A DNA stretch of 64,000 nucleotides, taken from NCBI GenBank assembly GCA_902591865.1, contig CACJCK010000001.1:55954-119953 (forward strand). The letters are read 5' to 3'. The stretch is from an uncultured Prochlorococcus sp. (lineage in GTDB: Bacteria; Cyanobacteriota; Cyanobacteriia; PCC-6307; Cyanobiaceae). The translations under genes were made by a program, and so were the position numbers. Shown here piece by piece: positions 56,344-64,000 of the stretch. Position 1 is the stretch's first letter; each line of letters opens with the position of its first letter. The notes beneath the pieces were generated by a model. It did no database searches. It had not been told where the DNA came from and saw only the letters and a list, made by a program, of their open reading frames with translations.

Positions 56344-56966
56344 TGAAATCAGAGTTTACCCAGCCAATTGGAAAAATTTCAAATATTAACGGTCAATGTA
56401 TCCCGTTGATTGGTAATGACATTGATACTGATCGAATAATTCCAGCGCGTTTTTTGAAGTGTGTTAACTTTGATTTATTGGGTGAATCTGTTTTTGAAGA
56501 CGATAGAAAAACTTTAAAAGGAAGGCATCCTTTTGATATTGAGGAAAACAAAAATGCCTCGATACTAATTGTTAATAGCAATTTTGGATGTGGTTCCAGC
56601 AGAGAACATGCCCCCCAAGCGCTTATGAGATGGGGTATAAAAGCAATTATAGGCGAGAGTTTCGCCGATATTTTTTACAGTAACTGTATTGCAATCGGAA
56701 TTCCATGTTTTACGTTACCTAAAAAATCCATAGAAGAAATGCAAAACTATTGCGATAATCAATTTTTATTTTTAGAAATTGATCTGAAAAAATCCTTAGC
56801 AAAATCAAAAGATTTAAAAATAAATCTTGAGATTAAGGAAAGCTCAAAAAAAATGTTTTTATCAGGAGAATGGGATGCTACTTCAACACTACTTGAGAAT
56901 GAAGATTCAATAGAAAATAAATTTACCCAATTACCCTATATAAAATTTAATACTAATTTGTTATAG
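56343..56966 (+). CDS. leuD: 3-isopropylmalate dehydratase small subunit
   Basis: LeuD is the swivelling domain of isopropylmalate isomerase. The 207-residue protein has IPLIGNDIDTDRIIPARFLKCV near 21-42 and NSNFGCGSSREHAPQALMRWG near 79. It is joined to leuC by a TAATG overlap. Its stop touches the stop of the convergent LptD-like gene with no spacer. Confidence 0.97.
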   Translation: MKSEFTQPIGKISNINGQCIPLIGNDIDTDRIIPARFLKCVNFDLLGESVFEDDRKTLKGRHPFDIEENKNASILIVNSNFGCGSSREHAPQALMRWGIKAIIGESFADIFYSNCIAIGIPCFTLPKKSIEEMQNYCDNQFLFLEIDLKKSLAKSKDLKINLEIKESSKKMFLSGEWDATSTLLENEDSIENKFTQLPYIKFNTNLL

Positions 56967-58952
56967 CTATTTAAATCCAAAGAGACTAAAAGAAATACCT
57001 CCCGCTTGATTATGAGGTTGATAAAAAATACCAACTTCATAGGATCTTTTTTTCCAATTTAAAGAAATTTTAGAATCTATAAATTCACCATAATCATTTG
57101 AATCGTTTGTTAAGTTCAAAATCCCAAAACTTTTGAGAATAATTGGTCCATATAATTGCTGATCATAAGAAATATTTAAGGTTAAGTCCTCATAATTCTG
57201 ATCAAATTTAAAAACACTTTCGCCACTATCTAATTTATAGAAAGGTAAAATACTCATTCGAGTATAGTCAAAAGTTTTATTTTTAAAATTACCAAATATT
57301 AGTTCTGGGCCAACACCTAGCCCTACATATTCTTGATGATCTCCATTTTCATAGAAAGAATATGATGCTTCTAATCTTGTATTAAGACTTAATCCATTAG
57401 AGATTGGTTCAGGAATGTATTTATATGAAATATCAATAGATCTCTTTTTAGGATTTACAATGCTAATTGGAAATTTCTGATCAAGAGAATAAAACAAATT
57501 ACCTTTTAGTTTAGTTACAAGATTTTTTGTATTTAAAGCCTCTGCTGTTATGTTGGCCAAACCTAGAGATAAAAATTCTGACTTTATGATGCCATCAGTA
57601 ATCCAAGTATTTTCTTTTTGCAATTTTGAACCATAACCAAAGTAAATTTCTGATTCACCCAATGAACCATTCCAAATCCTCTCTCTATAAACTGCATAAA
57701 AACTTTTTTTCCATACGGAATTTAATAAATTTATTTCTTTACTCAATTTAGTGTTAAATCTAAATGCATCTGAAAATTTATTAATATCAAGAGAATTAAA
57801 ATCCTTTTCTATTTCTAAATCCCAGCTTTTAATTGTACCTTTTATCTGGGACTTTAAAGCAAAATAATCTTCAAAACTTGAATTTCTCTTAACCCTATCT
57901 GAAGTTATTGATTCCCCCTTATTTACAAAACTTTTTGTATACCCTTTGAGTGAACGTTGAATCAAGAATTGAGGCTCTAAATCAAGAACAAAATCATCAT
58001 TTATTTCTATTGAGTTAATTCTCCTTCCGATAAAATAACCATCCTTATCTAAAGTTTCATATCCAAAGTTCCATGTATTTGCAGTTTGGAACTTTTTAAA
58101 ATCAAAATTTCTACTACCTAACCAAAAGGGGATTGATACTTTTTCGTCAAGTATTAAATAATTTAATGAGGATTTAAATCTAAGTTTTTCATTAATAAGA
58201 AAAACTTCTAATGAATTTACTGCTAATTTTGCTTGTTTTAATTCAAGTAAATCATTACTAAATATAGCCTTATTACTTTTCCATTTATCGCCATCTATGA
58301 TAATTTTTTCTGTAAAAAATAACCAATTCTGTACATTGTCAGGAGTATTTATAACTTCCTTTTTATTAAAATCAATTAAGTACTCTAACTTTTTAGAATC
58401 TGATAAGCTGAAATTTGAAAATATGTCCTCAATCAAGGTATTGGTATTGATAACACCCTTAACATCTAATAGATAACCTTTTTCACTAATAAAGCTGTAT
58501 TCAAGTTGTGAAACTCTAAAGATTTGATCTCCTAATATGAATATTATATTTCCTTTTGCTTCAATTTTTTTATTTAACTTGTCGTAAATTAATTTATCAG
58601 CTTTAAGGAGTTTGCCTCTATAAGAAACAGACACATTGCCCTCTGCATAAATAACATCACTTATTTCGGACTGTTTATCCGATTGTATTATTAACTCTTG
58701 TTTATTTTCGACTTCAGCAACCAAAAGTGGGTCTGTTTTTTTTTTAAAAAATTTTACATAATCATTATTAAGTATATTACTGACAGGGTTATTAAGTGAT
58801 TTTGATGAAGATACTAGATTATTGGCATTTGATAAAATAGATTTGATGTTACTATTATTAATTCTTGATAATTCAGCTGATTTTGATGACTGAATAAAAT
58901 TAATAAAGAGAAAAGAGAAAAATATTACTTTTTTCGATATTCCTGAAAACAA
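56967..58952 (-). CDS. LptD/OstA-like outer-membrane protein (DUF3769-type)
   Basis: The 661-residue protein has a signal peptide (about 1-26, KKVIFFSFLFINFIQSSKSAE), an OstA/LptA-like segment at about 98-165 (VIYAEGNVSVSYRGKLLKAD and KKIEAKGNIIFILGD), and a long C-terminal region rich in beta-strand patterns ending SFSLFGFK, with the terminal aromatic residue expected of an outer-membrane barrel. It probably helps lipopolysaccharide assembly at the outer membrane. It is the cyanobacterial form, diverged from E. coli LptD. Confidence 0.85.
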   Translation of the reverse strand: MFSGISKKVIFFSFLFINFIQSSKSAELSRINNSNIKSILSNANNLVSSSKSLNNPVSNILNNDYVKFFKKKTDPLLVAEVENKQELIIQSDKQSEISDVIYAEGNVSVSYRGKLLKADKLIYDKLNKKIEAKGNIIFILGDQIFRVSQLEYSFISEKGYLLDVKGVINTNTLIEDIFSNFSLSDSKKLEYLIDFNKKEVINTPDNVQNWLFFTEKIIIDGDKWKSNKAIFSNDLLELKQAKLAVNSLEVFLINEKLRFKSSLNYLILDEKVSIPFWLGSRNFDFKKFQTANTWNFGYETLDKDGYFIGRRINSIEINDDFVLDLEPQFLIQRSLKGYTKSFVNKGESITSDRVKRNSSFEDYFALKSQIKGTIKSWDLEIEKDFNSLDINKFSDAFRFNTKLSKEINLLNSVWKKSFYAVYRERIWNGSLGESEIYFGYGSKLQKENTWITDGIIKSEFLSLGLANITAEALNTKNLVTKLKGNLFYSLDQKFPISIVNPKKRSIDISYKYIPEPISNGLSLNTRLEASYSFYENGDHQEYVGLGVGPELIFGNFKNKTFDYTRMSILPFYKLDSGESVFKFDQNYEDLTLNISYDQQLYGPIILKSFGILNLTNDSNDYGEFIDSKISLNWKKRSYEVGIFYQPHNQAGGISFSLFGFK

Positions 58953-58973
58953 TTTAAGAATTTAATTGACAAA

Positions 58974-59102
58974 TTAGTCTTGAGGACTTTCTAGGTCTTT
59001 TCTGTTTGGGGTTCTTGTTGGGTCACTTGCTAAAAATCCAAAAAGAAATATACCAATAAAGAAAAAGACGATAGTGTAAACAGAAATTTTTAGGGCGAGC
59101 AT
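58974..59102 (-). CDS. psbI: Photosystem II reaction centre protein I
   Basis: PsbI is a one-helix subunit beside D1. The 42-residue reading frame is [20 protein letters not shown], then [20 protein letters not shown] and QD, diagnostic for PsbI. The start ATG is at 59100-59102. It lies 21 bases upstream of the LptD-like gene on the same strand and 108 bases from psbN. Confidence 0.95.
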   Translation of the reverse strand: MLALKISVYTIVFFFIGIFLFGFLASDPTRTPNRKDLESPQD

Positions 59103-59210
59103 GGAAATACTTGTACTAACAGATTTATATCTTATTAAATTTATAATTAAACTATGGGTAATTGTTTACTTTTTGTATTTTTGGTAAATTTTGAAATACT
59201 TTAAGAGAGA

Positions 59211-59363
59211 TTAATCGTCATGATCATCCCATGGATCAGTAAGCTTTGCTGCTTTAGGTCCAAAGGCAGTCCAAAGACCAAAACCGGTCAAAGCTAAAAG
59301 TAAAGCCAGAATTGTTACAGCTATTGAAACAGCAGGATCTGGAGCTGATGATAAAGTTTGCAT
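59211..59363 (-). CDS. psbN: Photosystem II assembly protein PsbN
   Basis: PsbN is a one-helix protein needed for photosystem II assembly rather than a stable subunit. The 50-residue frame has one helix at about 12-30 and the conserved end FGLWTAFGPKAAKLTDPWDD with a His-Asp-Asp tail. It is divergent from psbH with 80 bases between, the classic psbN/psbH arrangement. Confidence 0.95.
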   Translation of the reverse strand: MQTLSSAPDPAVSIAVTILALLLALTGFGLWTAFGPKAAKLTDPWDDHDD

Positions 59364-59443
59364 CAATTTTGATAAGTTTGTAAACAATTTATGTATGAAT
59401 TCTTATACAATAGCGAAATAATATCCGATTTTGTGAATTTAAC

Positions 59444-59644
59444 ATGGGTCAAAAAACAGCATTAGGAAGTCTTTTAAAAGCAATTGGCAATTCAGGGCAA
59501 GGGAAAGTTGTACCTGGTTGGGGAGCAGTTCCTGTTATGACAGTAATTGGTCTACTACTTTTGGTTTTCTTAGTTATTCTTCTACAAATCTATAACCAAT
59601 CTCTACTACTACAAGGTTTCTCAGTAGATTGGAACGGAAACTAA
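59444..59644 (+). CDS. psbH: Photosystem II reaction centre protein H
   Basis: PsbH is a one-helix subunit near CP47. The 66-residue protein begins [20 protein letters not shown] and has [20 protein letters not shown] with a helix at about 28-49, then the lumenal end [10 protein letters not shown]. Length is normal for cyanobacteria, which lack the plant phosphorylation extension. A long terminator follows. Confidence 0.96.
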
Positions 59645-59661
59645 ATTTCTGATATTTTCTC

Positions 59662-59709
59662 AAAAAGTTATTTGGTTAATGTGAAAATTGCCAAATAACT
59701 TTTTTTTTT
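59662..59709 (+). terminator. Rho-independent terminator after psbH
   Basis: A 13-pair stem, AAAAGTTATTTGG (59663-59675) with CCAAATAACTTTT (59691-59703), closes a 15-base loop and is followed by more T residues. It starts 18 bases after psbH. The A/T symmetry could also stop transcription from the other strand, but no gene ends there. Confidence 0.88.
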
Positions 59710-59785
59710 GATTTTTGTTTTTATAAATTAGTTATAGTTTGTACATTCATAATTCTCAAACAAAAAGAGATTTAGAAATAAAAAA

Positions 59786-60388
59786 ATGAAAGAAATATTT
59801 TTAATTGGATTAGGAAATCCTGGGAAAAAATACTCTAAAAGTAGACACAATATAGGTTTTTTACTGCTTGAAAATTTTTCTAAAAAATATAATTCAAATT
59901 TTTTATTAAAAGATAAGCTTAAAAGTTCCTGCTCAGAATTTCAAATCAATGATTCTAATTTCAGGTTATTTTTACCAAATACGTTTATGAATAACAGTGG
60001 TGATGCTGTCAGAGCAATAGTTGATTGGTACAAAATAAATTTAGATCAGATCTTCATAATAGTCGATGATAAAGATCTTCCCCTTGGAAAAATAAGATTT
60101 AGGAGAAAAGGAAGCTCGGGTGGACATAACGGGCTGAAAAGTATCATTGAACAATTACAGACACAAAACTTTAAGAGAATAAGAATTGGTATTGGGTCAC
60201 CTCCTTTAATAAAAGGAAAAAATAATTTCAATACCATTTCACATGTATTAGGAAATATTTCTCTAGAAGAAAAATCAATATTGGATAAAGTGTATAGCAG
60301 AGTAATTAAATCCCTCGAACAACTAAATACTAAAAAAGAAGAACATATAATTAATGAATTAAATTCTTTTGACAAAGTCCAACCTTAA
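59786..60388 (+). CDS. pth: Peptidyl-tRNA hydrolase
   Basis: Pth frees tRNA from peptidyl-tRNA that drops off the ribosome. The 200-residue protein has GLGNPGKKYSKSRHNIGF near 8-25 with the catalytic histidine, LPNTFMNNSGDAV near 64, IIVDDKDLPLGKIRFRRKGSSGGHNGLKSI-type segments near 91-120, and IGIGSP near 137. Length and motifs are normal. The DUF3146 gene follows after three bases. Confidence 0.96.
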   Translation: MKEIFLIGLGNPGKKYSKSRHNIGFLLLENFSKKYNSNFLLKDKLKSSCSEFQINDSNFRLFLPNTFMNNSGDAVRAIVDWYKINLDQIFIIVDDKDLPLGKIRFRRKGSSGGHNGLKSIIEQLQTQNFKRIRIGIGSPPLIKGKNNFNTISHVLGNISLEEKSILDKVYSRVIKSLEQLNTKKEEHIINELNSFDKVQP

Positions 60389-60391
60389 GAA

Positions 60392-60649
60392 ATGGGTTCA
60401 AAACCTGAAACTATTGCAAATATAAGTATTAAGGAATATTGCTTCTCAAAAAAGCAAATTCAGGGGGTTGTGGAAGCTAGTCAATTTAAATGGACTTTTA
60501 CATACTGCTTTAATAAAGGTCTATTAAAAGTAAATCCCTCTTTAGGAAGAGCATTAATTGAAAATGCATTGTTGAAATTTTTACTGAAAAAAGATTATGA
60601 ACTAGAAACAGGGAATGAATATAAGTTCACTATTTCAGCCAAGTTTTAA
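60392..60649 (+). CDS. DUF3146-like small protein
   Basis: The 85-residue soluble protein starts MGSKPETIANISIKEYCFSK and contains FKWTFTYCFNKGLLKVNPSLG and a LLKFLLKKDYELETGNEYKF end. The pattern matches a cyanobacteria-only family (DUF3146) of unknown function. It is three bases after pth and overlaps the convergent RuvX-like gene by 20 bases. Confidence 0.8.
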   Translation: MGSKPETIANISIKEYCFSKKQIQGVVEASQFKWTFTYCFNKGLLKVNPSLGRALIENALLKFLLKKDYELETGNEYKFTISAKF

Positions 60650-61067
60650 AATCTATATTTTGATTTAAAGTAAACTTCGTTTTGCAATAATCTTCTAAAA
60701 TTATCAACGCTGATATCGCATCAAGGTTTTTATTAAGAATAAAAACCTCTCTAGGAATTAAAAACTTCAGACCACTAATTGGGAAAAGTTCAAAATATCT
60801 TGCTTTAGCCCTGTAGGTGGTATTTTTTTCCTCAAAAGTTATTATTCCTTTTTTAAAAAAATATAGTTTTTCTCTAATTTCTCTACTGCTAGTACCATTG
60901 CCAATAATAATTTGTGAGATGTTCTCAGCGGAAATTAAACGTCTGACATAGTTCTCTAGTAATTCACTTTTAAGAATAATCGCTTTATAAACTTTTTTTT
61001 CACTAATTTCAGCTAATACTACACCGCATTTACTTTTCCCGGGATCAATAGTTATAACTCTAGGCAT
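60630..61067 (-). CDS. RuvX/YqgF-like nuclease-fold protein
   Basis: The 145-residue protein shows an RNase H-like fold pattern: D8 in TIDPGKSKCGVVLAE, E80 in FEEKNTTYRAKARYFE (where RuvX has DERLTT), and D116 in NLDAISALIILEDY (where RuvX has a DALAA helix). All three acidic positions are kept, so it may be an active resolvase or RNA-processing enzyme. It looks diverged from true RuvX, so may be a cyanobacterial paralogue. It abuts the DUF3084 gene directly upstream. Confidence 0.7.
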   Translation of the reverse strand: MPRVITIDPGKSKCGVVLAEISEKKVYKAIILKSELLENYVRRLISAENISQIIIGNGTSSREIREKLYFFKKGIITFEEKNTTYRAKARYFELFPISGLKFLIPREVFILNKNLDAISALIILEDYCKTKFTLNQNIDFKTWLK

Positions 61068-62033
61068 TTAAGATGCAATCTTTAAAATATTGATTTCAAC
61101 GACTATTGGTTCTACAGTTTTACTATCTCTCAAAGATACTACTTCTAACTTAAATTTGATATTTTGATTTTCTTGAAGAAAGTCTCTAATTTTTTTTACA
61201 AAATTTCCATTTGTTTTTATTTCACTAACTTGTGATCCTTTTGACTTAATTTCATCCCTTGTTTCTCTAAGCAATGATTTGATTTTTAAATCTATTGATT
61301 TAAGATTCAAATGACTTTCTCCAAGAATTGAACTTGTAATAACATCCCCTTTTTTGACTATAAATTTATTCTTTAATAAATCGGGAGATACAAAAACATA
61401 ATTATCACCTTTTAAAACATTTGTTGCTGATTTGATTAGTAAAATCCAGTTACCACCCTTATCTGCTGTACTTTGAATTTTTGTAATATCACTAGGTCTC
61501 CACAAAAGAATATTTTTTGCTTCTTTATTATTTGGAATAACAATTTTCCTAACAAATTTATCAGCTTCATTGTAGATTTTTGTAAAGTCTCTTTTTAAAT
61601 TTGAGCTAGGTTTGATTTCAGCTATAAATAAAGTTTGTCCTCTTTTAATAACAACATTTCCTCTCCTAAATTCTTTAATATTATTTTTTAATTGATTTAA
61701 CTCCTTTTCTTTTTGAATAATTTTACCTTCAAGCTCCTTTTGTTCTTCCTGTAACGGAATTAAAGCCTTTTTACTTTCATCTAAAGTTTTTTGCAAAAAA
61801 GGAATATCAACAAAAAGCCTTTGTCTGAATTCTTCACTTACTAAAATCAATAACCCTATTGATATTGAACTAATGAACCCACCAGTTATGATAGTTATAA
61901 TAGTTGCTGTTTTTTTTGGTCTTAATTTTAAAATACTAAATCTTGCTTTACCAATCTTTGTTCCAAGAATATCCCCAAATGGTGCAATTAATCCCCCTAG
62001 CAATATTAAAAAGACAATTAAAATCCAAGCCAC
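61068..62033 (-). CDS. DUF3084 membrane/coiled-coil protein
   Basis: The 321-residue protein has two N-terminal membrane helices (about 3-22 and 46-66), KKTATIITIITGGFISSISIG marking the second, then a coiled coil at about 80-125 (EEQKELEGKIIQKEKELNQL) and a mixed C-terminal domain. It matches the cyanobacterial family DUF3084, whose function is not known. It lies between ntcA and the RuvX-like gene on the same strand, 39 bases after ntcA, so the three may form an operon. Confidence 0.82.
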   Translation of the reverse strand: MAWILIVFLILLGGLIAPFGDILGTKIGKARFSILKLRPKKTATIITIITGGFISSISIGLLILVSEEFRQRLFVDIPFLQKTLDESKKALIPLQEEQKELEGKIIQKEKELNQLKNNIKEFRRGNVVIKRGQTLFIAEIKPSSNLKRDFTKIYNEADKFVRKIVIPNNKEAKNILLWRPSDITKIQSTADKGGNWILLIKSATNVLKGDNYVFVSPDLLKNKFIVKKGDVITSSILGESHLNLKSIDLKIKSLLRETRDEIKSKGSQVSEIKTNGNFVKKIRDFLQENQNIKFKLEVVSLRDSKTVEPIVVEINILKIAS

Positions 62034-62072
62034 ATTTTTGCATATATTCAGTACATCATAATTTATGATGAA

Positions 62073-62807
62073 TCAATTAAATCTTTTTGCAAGAGCAATT
62101 GGATCAAACACTGTGATCTTTTTTCTTTCAATATTAAGAAGCCCTGAATCCTTTAAATCTCCCAATAATCTTGTAATGGTTACTCTTGTAGAACCTATCG
62201 CTTCAGCAATTGCCTGATGTGAAAGCCTTAAATCTATCGTAATACCTTTTTCACCTGCAACTCCAAAGTCTCTACAAAGCACCATTAAAAAACTTACTAA
62301 ACGAGAAGACATATCTCGATGTGTAAGAGTTTCTATCATTGTTTCAGTTTGCAGGATCCTACTTGAAAGCCCCTGTAAAAGTAATAGTCCTACTGATGCA
62401 TCTCCCTCTATAGCTCTTAAAACAGAATTTGCAGGTGCAGTTATCATTTCAACTCTTGTGAATGCTATGGCATGGTAAAAACGATCTGATCTATGGCCTG
62501 TCAAAAGAGATAGAACACCAAAGAGACTATTCTCTCTTAAAAGAGCAACAGTTATTTCTTCCCCTGACTCATAGACTCTTGAAAGTCTTACTGCTCCTCT
62601 TCTTATGAGATAAACCCTTTCAGCCGGATCCCCAGGGAAAAATATTGTTTTAGATCTCTCAACCATTTCTGTGCTTGCACCATCTAGACCTTTAATAACT
62701 TCCATTAAGGTTCTATTGATTGGAAAACGTTCCCCAACTGAGTTAGTTTTACTTTGTCCGGAATGCTGCGAACTAAAGCGGTTGAATCCTCTTGAAGCAG
62801 GTATCAT
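62073..62807 (-). CDS. ntcA: Global nitrogen regulator NtcA
   Basis: NtcA is the CRP-family regulator that senses 2-oxoglutarate and switches on nitrogen genes. The 244-residue protein has an N-terminal effector domain ([22 protein letters not shown] near 52-73, [16 protein letters not shown]), a dimer helix, and a C-terminal helix-turn-helix [20 protein letters not shown] near 196-215. The N-terminal 25 residues ([19 protein letters not shown]) are an extension seen in marine picocyanobacteria. An NtcA-like box with a matched -10 precedes it, implying self-regulation. Confidence 0.97.
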   Translation of the reverse strand: MIPASRGFNRFSSQHSGQSKTNSVGERFPINRTLMEVIKGLDGASTEMVERSKTIFFPGDPAERVYLIRRGAVRLSRVYESGEEITVALLRENSLFGVLSLLTGHRSDRFYHAIAFTRVEMITAPANSVLRAIEGDASVGLLLLQGLSSRILQTETMIETLTHRDMSSRLVSFLMVLCRDFGVAGEKGITIDLRLSHQAIAEAIGSTRVTITRLLGDLKDSGLLNIERKKITVFDPIALAKRFN

Positions 62808-62827
62808 AAATATCTTAACTATTAAAA

Positions 62828-62869
62828 AATTTAAGGAGACACCCTGAAATATCTTGTATCAACAGTAAC
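62828..62869 (-). promoter_or_regulatory. NtcA-dependent promoter of ntcA (autoregulation)
   Basis: On the minus strand the box GTT-ACTGTTGA-TAC (62869-62856, one base from GTA-N8-TAC) is followed exactly 22 bases later by TAAATT (62833-62828), which fits the TAN3T -10 pattern. This is the architecture of class II NtcA-activated promoters. The transcript would start close to the ntcA ATG (62807). Confidence 0.75.
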
Positions 62870-63006
62870 AATTTTCAATTCTTATCAATTTATCAATAAG
62901 CTCCTTTCAGTCAGTTTCAAATTGCTTAACCCTTTTTTAAGTAAAATTACACTATATGCAGCGTCAATAGATTCTATTTATACTTCATGTAGAAAGAATT
63001 TAAATA

Positions 63007-63588
63007 ATGGTAATTAGTTCGTCCCATATCTATTCCAAAAGTAATCTTGATTATGTAAATATAAAAACTGCTAATACAATTAACGTAAAAAAATTTACAC
63101 AAAACGGACAAATTCAAATTTATCAATCTTCATATCGAGGTAGCTACTCATCTATCATTAGAGATTCTCTAAGAAATGCTGCTCTTGGTAGGAAAGTGTT
63201 ATTAATACAATTTATGAAAGGAGGGGTAAAGCAAGGAGTTGAGAATCCAGTAAAGCTATGCAGTAATTTAACTTGGGTAAGATCATCACATTCCTTTGAT
63301 CAATATAATTCTGAAGCAATTGAAAATAATAAAAATTTAAAAAAATCTATTCATGAATCTACTATTGAATTATGGAATTTTTGTAAAAAAGAACTACAGT
63401 CTGGAGAGAATGACCAAATCATACTTGATGAAATTTTTTTAGCTATTGACATGAAAATTATTGATAAAGATGATTTGATTTCAACACTTGATAACCGATT
63501 TATATCAGGAGACGTAATTCTTACTGGAACACATATACCTAAAGATTTATTATTAATGGCCAACCAAATTACCGAACTTCGCTCATAA
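63007..63588 (+). CDS. CobA/BtuR-like protein with degenerate P-loop
   Basis: The 193-residue protein resembles cob(I)yrinic acid a,c-diamide adenosyltransferase: GRKVLLIQFMKGG near 61-73, QIILDEIFLAIDMKIIDKDDL near 137-157, and a DVILTGTHIPKDLLLMANQITELR end. However, the Walker A, normally GNGKGKTT, is replaced by SSYRGSYSS at about 41-49. ATP binding in the usual way therefore seems lost. It may have a changed role, or this group may be catalytically different. It is divergent from ntcA (199 bases) and is followed by dcd after four bases. Confidence 0.8.
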   Translation: MVISSSHIYSKSNLDYVNIKTANTINVKKFTQNGQIQIYQSSYRGSYSSIIRDSLRNAALGRKVLLIQFMKGGVKQGVENPVKLCSNLTWVRSSHSFDQYNSEAIENNKNLKKSIHESTIELWNFCKKELQSGENDQIILDEIFLAIDMKIIDKDDLISTLDNRFISGDVILTGTHIPKDLLLMANQITELRS

Positions 63589-63592
63589 AACA

Positions 63593-64000
63593 ATGCTAAA
63601 AAATGATCTCTGGATAAATCAAAAAGCTTCGGAAGGGATGATAAATCCTTTTCAATCAAAGTTGGTTAGACATCTTGAGCCTGACAATAAACAAAAGCCA
63701 GTTTTGAGTTACGGATGTTCATCTTATGGCTATGATTTAAGACTTTCATCAAAAGAATTCCTAATTTTCAGACATATCCCTGGGACTGTGATGAACCCCA
63801 AAAAGTTTAATCCTAATAATTTAGAAAAAACTGTTCTTCACCATGATAATGATGGGGACTTTTTTATTCTTCCTGCTCACTCCTATGGTTTAGGAGTTGC
63901 TTTAGAAAAGATGAAAGTTCCAGAAAATATAACTGTTATCTGTATAGGTAAAAGTACTTACGCACGACTTGGAATTATTGTTAATACAACGCCCGCTGAG
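63593..64000 (+). CDS. dcd: dCTP deaminase, N-terminal part (runs off window)
   Basis: Dcd deaminates dCTP to dUTP for thymidylate synthesis. The 136 residues present begin MLKNDLWINQKASEGMINPF and contain LSYGCSSYGYDLRLSS near 39-54, LPAHSYGLGVALEKMKVPEN near 91, IGKSTYARLGI near 119 (the triphosphate-binding S-x-x-R segment), and end at NTTPAE with the catalytic glutamate. The rest lies beyond base 64000. It follows the CobA-like gene after four bases. Confidence 0.95.
   Translation, partial: MLKNDLWINQKASEGMINPFQSKLVRHLEPDNKQKPVLSYGCSSYGYDLRLSSKEFLIFRHIPGTVMNPKKFNPNNLEKTVLHHDNDGDFFILPAHSYGLGVALEKMKVPENITVICIGKSTYARLGIIVNTTPAE

Noticed and set aside
62944..62953. GTAAAATTAC upstream of the CobA-like gene as an NtcA box
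   Set aside because: The spacing is GTA-N4-TAC, not N8.
1..64000. CRISPR arrays, insertion sequences, prophage or defence genes
   Set aside because: No regularly spaced repeats, transposase, integrase, phage or restriction genes were found; every sizeable frame fits a core-genome function or a small hypothetical gene.

Overview
The window is compact, AT-rich cyanobacterial core genome. A high-light-adapted Prochlorococcus is the best match. The evidence is: a reduced phycoerythrin beta subunit (CpeB) beside the lyase gene cpeS, with no phycobilisome genes around them; many single small photosystem II genes (psbB, T, E, F, L, J, K, I, N, H); ChlD; NdhC-K-J; NtcA; an ammonium transporter; several cyanobacteria-only families of unknown function; and very short intergenic spaces. 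No mobile element, CRISPR array, rRNA operon or defence island was seen. No stretch longer than 300 bases lacks a gene.

Layout. 1-5.1 kb: the end of psbB, then psbT, nrdR, rpsA with a structured leader, metK and an FGGY sugar kinase. 5.2-8.3 kb: tRNA-Phe, small hypothetical genes, a TVP38-type membrane protein, and the cpeS/cpeB pair. 8.3-15.1 kb: UvrD/PcrA helicase, a CCA-adding-type nucleotidyltransferase, an NDH-2/SelD fusion, and mtnP. 15.1-19.1 kb: the photosystem II cluster rubA-ycf48-psbE-F-L-J and the NDH-1 cluster ndhC-K-J. 19.1-36.4 kb: YvcK, an Mla-type lipid ABC transporter, chlD, folK, a Nudix hydrolase, photolyase, a DegT aminotransferase, a redoxin, fabI, hisB, a carotenoid oxygenase, rdgB, a phosphohexomutase, a TM0106-type nuclease and ygfZ. 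36.4-43.4 kb: pyrE, tRNA(CAU), a CNNM/CBS protein, a Gfo/Idh/MocA oxidoreductase, psbK-tgt, cobS and a histidine kinase. 43-52 kb: DUF3155, an esterase, purH, DoxX, ispH, amt1, sfsA and murJ. 52-59 kb: tRNA-Arg, glyA, cinA, leuC-leuD and an LptD-like protein. 59-64 kb: psbI, psbN, psbH, pth, DUF3146, a RuvX-like protein, DUF3084, ntcA, a cobalamin-adenosyltransferase-like protein and partial dcd.

How the genes relate. Photosystem II core subunits sit beside their assembly factors RubA and Ycf48. Nitrogen control links two distant parts of the window: ntcA carries an NtcA-type promoter of its own, and amt1, 13 kb away, has a perfect GTA-N8-TAC box. All three tRNA genes lack an encoded CCA end, so they need the nucleotidyltransferase at 10.7 kb.

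I found no convincing new multi-gene system. The points most worth a second look are: cobS without a usable start codon next to a possible homopolymer frameshift; a CobA-like protein with its P-loop erased, beside ntcA; terminator-like elements in the leaders of pyrE and amt1; the paired hairpins before rpsA; the overlapping cpeS/cpeB arrangement; and a genome style in which convergent genes overlap or touch at their stop codons.
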